64,000 nt of DNA from Eublepharis macularius (taxonomy: Eukaryota > Chordata > Lepidosauria > Squamata > Eublepharidae): positions 192,796,311-192,860,310 of the forward strand of contig NC_072791.1 in the NCBI RefSeq assembly GCF_028583425.1. Reading direction: 5' to 3'. The notes below the pieces were generated by a model, which saw only the letters and a program-made list of their open reading frames with translations, ran no database searches and was not told the DNA's origin. The translations under genes were made by a program, and so were the position numbers. Of this stretch, positions 20,520 through 32,500 are shown piece by piece. The stretch's first letter is position 1, and each line of letters opens with the position of its first letter.

Positions 20520-23500
20520 GTGAGTACGAGGGAGGCGATTGGAGGGAAGGCCCGGCTCCGGCTCCCCCCCCCCGCCCTGTCAGCGTCTTGTTTGTCTTTT
20601 CTCCGTCTCTTCAGCTCCGCGGTTCTCTCACGGAGCGGAAGCATTCCGGCCCCTTCTCTCTTCGTAAACGTTGCCTGGCCTTGGGTGGGTGCTGCCAGAT
20701 AATGTCTTTGAGTGCGAGCAGTGTTCCCTCTCCCTAGAATGATGAGCATTTCTGGGGAAAGGGGGAACGGAGGGTCGCCACTTCCCGTTTCCTCTTTCTT
20801 AAGAACAGGTCCAAGCCGTCATAACTGTGCGGCAGGGCCAGAAAGGCGCTGTGCTGTGCTACAGGCCTAGCGCTGAGAAAGCGTCACCAGCTTAATTTCT
20901 GGGGGATGAGCTAATGTTAAAGGCGACGTGAGCGAGTGAGTAAGCAACCCTCGATACACGGATTGAACCTGTTTGAAGTGTATGCCTTTAAAGACCTGTT
21001 TCTTAGAAATTGGGAAGTGTGCACAAGTATATGGGCAGCTCCCCCCGCCCCCAACACACCCCGTTAAAACCCTGAAAGCTATAACTGTAGTCAAACTGCG
21101 TTTAACGACAGTGAATAGTAGTAGAGTGCCATCCATTTTTGTTACTGAATTTAGACTTTGTTGGAAGAGAATGTTTTCTTCATTATTGCCCTGAAATGTT
21201 TTTCTCCCCACATCTATAGGGTTCTTTCTTTATTCTAATTAGGTGTTGGGGGGTGGGGGGAAGTAACAGTCATCCTAATGTACTGTGTTTGATGCTTTTT
21301 GGAATTCCACTTGTTAAATATCACTTTCCCGCTATGGGAATTTGGGACTGTTACTATTTGTTGGAATTCTACAGAAATGGAACATCCTTGTTTAAAATTT
21401 ACTTAAGATAAACATTCTCATTCTTTTGTTACATGTATGTGTAAATGTGTTCACTAAGTGGGAAACAGAGATTTTGAGTCCTCTGTCTGGTTTCTCTGAG
21501 TTGAAGGCACTGGTCTAATTCCAAATTGAGAGTTAAAGTGCCTTCTTTCAAACTTTCATCTGGCCAAACCCAAATACTTGCCACACATCTTGGTTTGACA
21601 TGGTGTGGGTTGAGTTGTTTTTTCTTAACAAAATGAGGTGTAGTGGTATATGGACAGAATACTTGTGTTTGGCTATAGGAAAACAGACTTCAGTGGCATG
21701 TATGTTTATACTGAGCTGGTAAGTATAGTGAAATATGCTTATTCTCTTCATAAAAGTATGGCGCTTACCGTGGTCAGATGCCAATGCAAATGGCCATGGG
21801 CCAGCCGGTCCCAGGAGGAGTACCAAGTGTGGCCCATGCTGGATCTTCTGGATATTCTGTTTATTCTGGTGCCTATGCTGCTGCTGCTGCTGCTGATCCT
21901 ATGTGGACATTTTTCAGTGCTATTGCTGGACAGGTAAGTTAAAACTACTTTCTTCAAGTTTTGAAAAAGAATTGTTTTGTGTGTAGGAGTGATCTGCTTG
22001 TCAGCATGTAGTGTGTTGCCAGCAATTGAATTTTTAACATCATCTAATATCTGTGTAGGTCTGTCATTGATTTGCTGCTAACTGCTGCAAATTAAGAACA
22101 ACCTTTAGCTTTTCCTTTCTTGGGGTGGGGGAGGAGGTATTATAATGGCTAGTCAAACTGCATGGTAATTGGCTTCATATAAGGAGTCCTGCATGGTGGA
22201 TCACTTATATTTTTGGCCTGGGCTTATTTTTGTTGATTACAAATGGTAAAATAAAACTTGGGGAGCAACATTAGGTTTCATGTTTCTTCCAGTCGGTCAT
22301 TGGCAAGTTTACTAATATTTTCTTACTGGAGCAATGGCATTTTTCATTTTTTGTTTGTTTGATTGTTTGCTTGTTCTAGAAGCACACTGAAGTGAATTGT
22401 TCAATTCTTATTTTTAGCAAAAGTTGTTTTGGAAATCTAAGTTCTGGTTTAAGAACAGGCAGTGAAAGTTTATTTTGTTCTGCTGCAAATTCCAGTCCAA
22501 ATTTATAAGACTGTGTGGCATACTAGAATGGGGTTAAATGGACTGTACTCCTGTTAAATAATTATTATAGATGCAGTATTAAAAAGCATGAAGAACAACT
22601 TTTTCCTATTTTTGAGTCTTCCTCAGGCTTCTGGGTTTACAGAATGAGAAGTATATTGCATATGGCTAGGTATTTTATAGTGTAGTAACAGGAATCAATG
22701 TCTGTGTGAACGAGGCAAGAGAAGTGGTTAAAAGGTTATAGTAAAGATTCATCAAAGGGCATATGCATGGCCCCACAGGTCATTGGTCTCTAGAACGTTT
22801 TGGGACTTGTGATGCCAATATGCATTCTCCCAAGATGTCGATCTGCAAAGTCCATATTCATGAAGAACTCCCATTTCAGGTGAGTAACTTTACTTTAGAT
22901 TTTTTTTTTTGCCTTGGCATTTTAATTTCAACAGTTTTTACAAATTGAGGTGATGTGCCTCAGTTGTGATGACACTTACTTATTCAACCCTATGCATTAA
23001 GAGTTTCAATAAACACATCTTATGTACACCTCAATTTTTATTCTTGATCAGATATTTTCTCTACACTACACTATTTCTCAAATTCTCCTGGTGTTAGTGA
23101 GTTTCATACAGTTCAGAAGCATAGATACTTGTAATTTGAAATGCAAAAAATAGTATAGTTTTAAGAACACATGCTATCTGAGTTAGGTACTCATCTATCT
23201 TAGTTTCCTTTAACGTTCCTAGAAAGGAGGCAGAGCATTTTAGGAGGAGATTCTACAAAATTGTAAGTAATTAAAGGGAAGTAATCTTTGAAGTGCTTTT
23301 ACATTAGCCTGAAGGGATATTACAGATGCAACATTTGAGTGGTTTTACATTTACAATATCTTCTGTCTAGTCTATTGTTTGCATAGTGACATAAGAAACA
23401 ATCAGTTACTATGGACAGCTATAGGCATTGTTTGGATTAGTGATAGGAGCATCGGATAGACAATGAAGTATTCTTGATTTTTAAAAAAATCTGTGCACCT

Positions 23501-26500
23501 CGTATTCATCTGGATTGTGCATTCTCATGAACATTAATGATTGAATTATCCTACTTCTGAAGCTTCCAGGTAGTGTGTGTTAAAACACTCAGATCAGAGG
23601 CATGCAGACTTGTCTATGTACTTAAATGAAATTGGCGAGTTTAGATTTGCAGGAAGATAATCGAGGCTCGTACTTGTTCCCACAATCTGTGATACATCAA
23701 AAGTTTCCCTTCAGGGTACATTACTTTCATGATTTTGGCTCCTGTGTATTGAATTTGTCATGTGTGAATTCTAGGTATGGCCAGTTGAGAGAGAAGCTCT
23801 CAGCTTAGAATATTAGACTTTCAGTGAACACTTGGAGAAAATGGAGCATACAAGTGGGTTGGAAAGCTAGTGCTATTTTTTCCCTCTTCTTCCTTCTCTT
23901 TGGGTAGAGAAGCAAACAGCTAGGTAGCAGATAACAGAGCGCCTCTTTATATTTTCGGTCTAGGGAAAGCTGCTCTATTATGAGAGGTGTCATGAGTGAC
24001 AATAACAGGTTGTTGACACAAAAGACATAGCTCCTCTTATGCATCTGCTGTTGAGTTGCTCATTCAGACATCTAGTTCTTGCTACAGCAAATTGAAAGCT
24101 AATGCAAAAATGCTGACTTCACTAAAAACTAGAATAGAAAATAGATAAGTATTAATAGACAAAATATGGTCTCTACCTCCCATTCAGTATTATTCCTCTT
24201 ACAAATGAAGAATCGAGAAGATCAGTCACCAGAATGCAACTGGCTTCTAGTGACTGTCTTCATTCTGGCAGTAACTGCTGAAACAGCCATGTGTTCCCTG
24301 GGTGCGTTTGTGATTGCTTCTTTTCCTCACAAGAAATAGTAGAAATGGCTGAATAAAAAACAAGAATTTGATAGATAAAACTGTGGATGATAAAACGGCT
24401 TTAAACTTCTAGAGAAGTGGCTGTCTTTTATAAAACAGCCATCTTGACTTTAGTAATTTGAGATGTTCTTGCTTTGGATACAGTCATTTTTAGACTAAGA
24501 AGTTCGCTATATGAAGAATCTTGAATGCTTCACAGAACTTAGATCACTTAGAGTTATACTTGGAGTAGTTAGGACAGTTTCTGATTCAGAATAACCAGCA
24601 TGGAAGAGAAATGACTTGCCAGAAATATTCCTACCATAGGAATATTCCTACCATAGGAATGCGAAATAATGTGTGCTTAGAGCTGCCTTCTTCAGTGAAT
24701 TAATTAGGAAGTCTTTGCATGTACTGAAAATCTGTTATATGTATTAGAACTCTCACAAACTCCTGAATTGGTTATGTATCCAAAAGTAAATGTGGCTTGC
24801 AGCTAAATACATGATTTCAGTGTTTTGCTACAATGTTACTTGGATTCAAGAGCTGTCCTTCCTTTGCAGACAAAATTGCTGCCGCCTTTGCATTTCCTTA
24901 GAACTCCGAAGTTGTGGTTTTTAAACTTTATCTTCAAGGAACCCTTTCCATTTTTGCTGATTAAACTGTATCATACATCTGGGGCATATTTGATAGGGTC
25001 TGTTTGGTTGTATATAAGCTGAGAGTACACTTTAGGTAGAATCCAACCCTGTTTGCAGTGGTGCAACAGAGAAGATTAGTAGCAGTGAGCAAGCGGTCTT
25101 TTTAGGTTTTCTGGCTTGCTCACATCATTGAGCTTTTCATTGAAGAATCCCTGTAATAAGCTTTCAAGGAGCCCTGGAGTTGTCCAGAACACATTTTGAA
25201 AACCATTGCTTTTTGGTATCTGAAGCTTTGACTCTCAAAAGCTTATCCCCTGAAAATCTTGTTGGTCTCTAAGCTGCCACTGAACTCATATCCTGCTGTT
25301 CTGCTGCAGACCAACATGGTTACCTACCTAAAACTTTGCTTTAAGAGTCACTGTATTTATGAGAGCTAAAATAAGTGGGCAAGGAAAAGATTTTTATTTG
25401 TTTTGAATTTTGCTGCATAGGATCTTGAACACTTGTTGACTTCTATTTTTTCCTTAATTCTCAAGTGTAATATTTTAGTGAATTTAGTTTTTTATAGGAG
25501 GAATAAACATTCACTCCTGAAGTACCAGTCAATTAAGCACAGTCTGTCATCTGCCATGTAGCAAGACCAGTGGGGTGATGGAAGCGTGGGCCCTGACACT
25601 CAAAAGAACTGATCAGGTAGAAATTCACAGAAACATGGGTATTACTTTTGGAGGGGAGGGTAAAAGCAGGAACATATTTTCTGAGTATTGTTGAATTACA
25701 TTGCATTGGTCAATGAGGCTCAGAAGTATATTCACCACCAAAATTTTAGTTTTTCCTTTCTCTCTGCGAGCTTACCCAATGAAAAATTCTTTCTCTTTTC
25801 TGGTAAATGTCATAATTACTTTATTGCATAGTCATAGTCATGTTGGACATTATCTTAACTACAAAGCCACAGTGATTCATGGTCTACTAGACATGTTTAG
25901 TAGAGCTATATATGCTGCACCTTTACACTATTCAAATGTGGCTAAATAATGCTCGAGTTAATACTTTCTCCTGCAGACAGTGATGTCATTTTTGCATCTG
26001 CATGGTACTAAGTTATTTGATATAGCCAGGAGGAAGATGAGCTGATTCAGTATGAAGTAGCTAATATGATTTGCATCATCCTCTAGGAAGAAGCCCAGTC
26101 TTTCCAACCTTAGACTAATGGGATTAGAATAGGGTTCAAATCAAGAAATGCTGGACTTTGTACTTATAAAATACCTCATTGATACTTTCATTGGAGAAGC
26201 TCGCTAATAGCTCTTTCGTTTGGCGTGGGCAGGCTGTAAAATCAATTGGGGGGAAGATAGTATAATGTACAGTAATACATTACCTGCATGTGGGACTTTC
26301 TGTATTGGAAAATTTTGTGCCAGGTGTATCCTCCTAGCTGGATGTGCCATGGTAGTAGAAAATACTACACTTCCTGCCATGGTGAGTGAATTTTCTTCCA
26401 TTGGAGATGAAATGTTAGTCGATCATCTTTTGAGTTTGGTAGTAGAAAGATCTGAGTCCTTTGTGGGGAGGGCAGAATAGAAATCCAAAGTCAATAAAAA

Positions 26501-29500
26501 AATAATAATAAATCTTTTTCTTGTGTCTGTACACAGTTGGGCTTCAGTTTATCTGTAAAATTAGCAAATGCATAGTATAAACTTGTAGGGAAGATGTGAA
26601 AGGAAAAAGCCTTTTATGTCTGTTTATTGGTTTCTCTAGTAATTTACAAAGCTGCAAGTGAAACACTTTTGTGTGTGTGTGATTTTTTCTTTAAAAAGGC
26701 AAGGAGCCATGGCTCAGTGGGAGAGCATCTGCTTCGTATGCAGAAGGTCCCAGGTTCAATCCCCAGCATCTTCAGTTATAAAGGACCAAGAAGTCCTGGA
26801 CCCTGGAGAGCCACTCCCAATCTGAGTAGACAATACTGACCTTGATGGACCTTGATGCAATATATGGCAGTTTCATATGTGATCAGTATCCCTGGAGCAA
26901 ATAACCTAGCCACTTCAAATGAAAGCTCTCTGTTACTGTGAAATATCACTATAATCTCTAGTGACAATATACTTAATTTAAAATAATGAATATTGAAATA
27001 ATATAATATTTCTGATTATTTGTATACAGTATAATCTTAGTACGGCAGACTTTTAGGTGAGGGATTCTTCTGAAGTATTGTAGGTCTGTAAATTTGGCTA
27101 GAGTTTAGTTGGCTGTCTGTTATTCACATATACTTGATGGTGTATGACCAGATTGTTCAGTGTCCTGAATGTCAAATATGTCTGCATTCACTTTACAGGA
27201 TGGTGAGGTCGATGCTGAGGAGCTACAGAGATGTCTAACGCAGTCTGGAATTACTGGAACTTACACTCGTAAGACTTAATGGCCACTTTAAATTTAACCT
27301 TTATGTACACAAAAAATAATGTGTTTTATTTAAAAAATCAAAATATCTGGAGTAAATACCTAGCAACTTCATATGCAAGATGTGTGTTGTTGTGAAGTGT
27401 CACAATAACATTATCTCACTTGGATACAATGACAAAGATCTAGAGAACTATTTTAAGTGAGTTCAGTTGGATTTTTGACTCTCTTCTTGAATACCAGATC
27501 CATGCCTTTTCAAAGTTTCCACCCTTGGACCTTTCATTGGCATTGAGGAGAGAGGAAGCAGGTTGCTGTTAACAAAATAAACACATCCCCCTTTTTAATA
27601 TTCTTCAGATTGAAGTCCTCCTGTACCTGGAGGGCCAAACGAAATGTGGTCACATTCAGGGGTATGACCTGTGGGCACCATCATATTAAATAGCAGTATC
27701 CACGAATCAGACCTGTGGACGCCATCATATTTAATTTGTCCTGAGGCCAGGCATTACGTTAGTGGCTTTTTCTTGTATGCTCACTTGGCAGCTCTTTTGT
27801 CAGATCCTGTCTGCTAATTAGAGGCGTGTATATTAATGGTCTTTTTTCCTTTGGCCAAATGGCCAAAATACTGTGCTTTGTTTGTGTCTTGTGACTGAAA
27901 AGCACCACCAGGACCAGATAGAAGCCAAATGTATAAAATCCAGTTAGGGGTGGTACATTTTTTTTTTTTGCTTCTGTATCCCACGGACGGTTGTTGTTCT
28001 TCTCAGTACATCAGTTGAACTTGCTGCAACAAATTTAGTTACTCCTTTGAAAGTCCACTGGTTGAAATTGTGTACATAAATATTTTAATTTAAATTCTGA
28101 GGTACATAAGTTTAAGTGAAAATAAGATCACTTTGCCAGCATTTTCTTGCATGTAAAGTGCCTGCAATGATTGCTGTTTAAACAATAGCCTCTCAAACAA
28201 CTAAAAAGTGCAAGAATATTGTGAGTATACCCGAAACAGGATTGTTGGGGAAACCGTGATATATTGTAAAATTAACCTTACTGCATAACAGGAAAAACAT
28301 ATATTTCATAATCTGCATATTCATGGATTTAGCGTATAAGACACGTCATTTTCCTGAAACGAAAATGCTAAAAAAAGGGGAAAAAATTAAGAAAATGTGA
28401 CTGTTTTAAAGGCTCAGAAGGCAGCTTAAGACCCCCTCAAGCCACTATTGATGTTCTTAAATCTTGGTAAAGGTAAACTGTATGTCAAAAACTTTTGGAT
28501 AGTAATACTAGTTTTTATTTCCACTTCATGAAATTTCTGGTAAGGAATCCAGCTGGCTATTCAGCATATCAGGAATTGTTTGCAGATCTTCCTACTGAGG
28601 AAGATTTTCACAATTCCTAATTGATGCTGGTTTCCATTAAAACAGTGCCATCCTAAACAGAGTTACACTCTTCTAAGTCCATTGATTTCAGTAGACATAG
28701 AAATGTGTAACTCCAGTTAGAATAGCACTCTTGTTTTGAAAAGTACATTCAGCTGGTAGCACCTTTCTGGAATAAATTTTACAGTATTTTTTATTTGTAT
28801 ACAAATTGCACAGATTGTGTAGATTGGCAAAATAGAAGACTTTTTCCTCATCCTTAGTATGTGTTCATCATGATTCTCCATTTTTAACAAATCAGCCATT
28901 GTTTCACAACCCATTAAGTGTAATTTGTACTTGAATAGTTAGTTTTTATGAATTTCATTAATGCTACTAATTATGACAGACTAATTATGGTTAAAGTTGA
29001 GATCAATACAGTTGACCATGTAGTAATGCATCCTTTGCTTGTAATTTCAGCATTCAGCTTGGAGACCTGCAGAATTATGATATCAATGTTGGATGTATCC
29101 TTTTAAAAGATGGCCAGAGTGGAACAATCAACTTAGTATCTTATGGGTACAGTTGTGTTGTGGTTGGATGAACAATGGAACAAAGGTTTACAGACTGGGA
29201 GAAGAATCTCACAAGAATGTAGGAGTGTATCTGATTCTGGTGTGGGTCCTATATCTTTGCTCTGTTCATACATCTCTCTGGGTGTGACAGAGGCAGTCCT
29301 GCTGCAGAGCTTGCTTACTCTGGTGCTAGGTGCTTTCATGTTTGCCGTTCCAGTTTTTTTCAGTGAACCCTGAGTGCCTGGCTTCACAGGAAGCAAGCTC
29401 TGCAGCAGAGCACTTTCTTCAGAGCACCTGCTGAAATATGTGCGCTGAGCAAAGGTACAGGGTGCAAACCTCGATTCTAGACTGCGGCAAAGCTTGGAAG

Positions 29501-32500
29501 AAGTGAATGGGAGGGGAGGAATGAGAACTGATCTCGTCCTAATTGTCAGTACTAGGCTGTGACGAGACACATGGGAGTAAATCCTACAGAATTTGGTAGG
29601 CCTTGCTGTAGAATTAACAATGAGGTTGGACAATAGGAAGAGTTTTAAACAAATTTCAGATATGCTGCAGAACCTTCATTCTTTGTCAAGTGTTAAAAGA
29701 ATTGGAGGCATTGATATGGTTTGATAGCATTTTCTTTACTGGCTACTCATTTTATGTAGCTGGAATATAGTAACCTTATGTGTGTTGTCATCAAAGAATG
29801 TGTTCACTGAACTAGGTGTTTCAAAGCTTGCTTGCAATACTTCTTCCCCAGAAGTTTGCAGTACTTTACCTGCATGTTCTGTTGAGGCATGGGTGTTGGT
29901 ATTAAACAATCAAAAAAGTTGGTAACACTCCCAACCTATTCCTCCCCTTGGTGAGGCTACAGGGCTTTCTAGAACCAAGATAATAGGAAGTTGGATGGGA
30001 CACTAGATTAGGCTAGAGTTTGACTTGTTCCACATAATGGAAGCAATAAAGAAGGGGGACCGAGTAGTTATTAAAATAAGCATTTTTAAAATATTGTGTT
30101 CTTCAGTTACCGTATTGTTAATGATTCGTCTAGTGAAAGGCATCTTGTAGTGAGTTGTATCCTGCAACTTCACTAATCTAATGGTAGAGTGTCTCTGGGG
30201 TGAGGACCATTTCACCCACACAGAAGGTTCTTCCACACGCAAGAGTTGCCTCCGCATCACCTTTAACTGAGCAGAGGGATAGGACAGTCCTATCAAGTAA
30301 GGCTCCTGGTGACGTCTGCTCTGACTGTCACTGCATGCTCAGCTGATAGGTGAAGGTCTTTCCCATTCCTACTATCCAAGTTCTTCTTTTTTTAAAAAAA
30401 AACATAGATTCCTGGTATTAAGTGTTGGAAAATCATAAAGGGTAGTTTTGTGACTTTATCCTGGTTTATTTTATCCTTGTAAACTTGTATGTGTATACAA
30501 ATGTACTGGCAGCTGACAGTGGTGAAGCTTTGATTGAAAACCAGGCACCAAATGAGAGAATGTAGCAGAAAAATAAGATACTTCTCAGCCTCTGCCTTCC
30601 TGGAACTCTAAGGACCTTAAGGAAGAGAGCATTAGTAAGGCACAGAGTCATTACATTAACAAAGTTGGATAGGCAGCAGACTGGATTTTCCCCTAGTTTG
30701 TCACATTTGGTGGCAAAATGCTTATTTGTTGCTTTAGAACAAACTTGGAAGCTTCCCATTTCTATCTAGCTTCTTTTGCCTCCTGATGCCTTCCTTTGCC
30801 AAGATTATCCTTTGTAGTATTTCAGAATATTAATACAACATAACAAGATATTGAACAAGTGAGACAGTGACTTTTAATTCAGAATACCTGCTTAAATATT
30901 ATAAGCAAGCTTTTGAATACAGGCAGAGGGGAAATTTGCTATAACTATGAATAATTGTTGGAGAATTCTGTGAAGTTTTTTTTTTAACCAGTTAATTTCA
31001 GAGAGATAATACTGGGAAAATGGGATTCAATGAATTTAAGGAACTCTGGGCAGCTCTCAGTGCTTGGAAGCAAAACTTCATGATGATTGATCAAGACCGA
31101 AGTGGGACTGTAGAACTTCATGAACTGACTCAAGTCATTGTAGCTATGGGTAAGGTAACACCAAAGTGAAATTATGTTACTTATGAATTTGTTAAAGACC
31201 AATTCTTAGCTGAAACTTTAGGTTGCATTCACTTGGCAACATTTCTTGTTACCCATATAACTTGGAAATGGTTTGGATGAGCTCTTAGAGGCACTGCAAC
31301 AATTTTGGATGAAAAATAGTTTTAAAGTAGAATGTTTATGTAACGTATTATCTCTATAGCTTACCAGTGCAATTTCCAAGTTTGGGTGGTAGACTACAGA
31401 TAAATTCGTTCAGTAATCAAGAAGAAGAAGAAGAGACTGCTGAACAATACTCGGTTAATAAATAATGGAGCATCTTAAAGGACAGGTGTTAACAGAACCT
31501 CTTCTTGATATTTGAAAGCCAAATATTAAACAGATTGCCTCACTATGTTATGTGAAAAAGTGGAAAAGGCAGAGTTCAGCACTTGTTTCCCACCTTTCAC
31601 TTCTGTGCTGTAAATAGCCCCTTCATATTGACCTTGTTCTTCCTTGACAGCAGACCTGGGTCTCTCTCTGGCCATCAGAGTGATAGAGCCTGGTGCCTTG
31701 CAGTGCAGTCCTATGCAGACTCATTGTAGTCCAAAGCCATTTACTTCAGGCAGTTGACTGAATAACTCTCTGTAGGATTATGCTTTTCAGAGTCCAACTC
31801 AGCGGGTGCTTTATTTTAGCAGCATGCCCATTTTGTTGTCTGTCAAAGTTTTCCTTTTGGTTGCTGGAAATTTTCACTTAGAATGTTTAATATCCAAAGC
31901 ATTTATACTGTGAAGTTAAACTTAACAATACAACTTTTTTACTTTATCCAGGTTATAGGCTAAGTCCGCAGACATTAATTGCTATTGTCAAACGATACAG
32001 CAAGAATGGCAGAATTTTTTTTGATGACTATGTGGCATGTTGTGTAAAGCTTCGGGCTTTGACAGGTAAGGTTTTTTTGCTGGAATAATGATTCAATACC
32101 TGATGTCTATATAGCTGAAAGTAAAACTTCAGAATGAGGTTTAGTGTAAGGACTTCTGCAGCCTGTTATTTAAACTGTTTCCATTTCTTTCTTATAATTC
32201 AGAAAGGCATGCAACATATTATGACTCCTAGTAATTCAAAGTAAGGAAAATAACATTATGAGAAGTTCCAAATATAAAGGTGATGGTTTAATTGTAGTTA
32301 TAAGCATTGTAAGCTTGAAAAACATAGAGCCATTTCAGTGAACAATATTTGAAGAAGACTCTGCTCCAATGAATGTATCTATTTTCTGAGACAGTGGAAT
32401 TAATTAAATCAAGGAGTATTAATCATTCAAATAATAGATGTCTTTCATAAAGGTGTAGTCCTTTGTAGGCAGAGACATTTAAATAAAGATGTAAATCATT

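Larger units (their letters stand above)
21934..27198 (+). other. GCA: GCA intron 2
   Basis: About 5.3 kb. It holds a repeat A copy (about 25215-25335), a tRNA-derived SINE (26698-26885), a short AT-rich LINE-tail-like piece near 26465-26515 and a small tandem duplication near 24630-24663. No further exon was recognised. Confidence 0.85.

Noticed and set aside
26698-26765. Possible tRNA gene with A and B boxes
   Set aside because: The tRNA fold is imperfect, there is no clean acceptor stem or terminator, and the sequence continues into a SINE body also found reversed at 37697.
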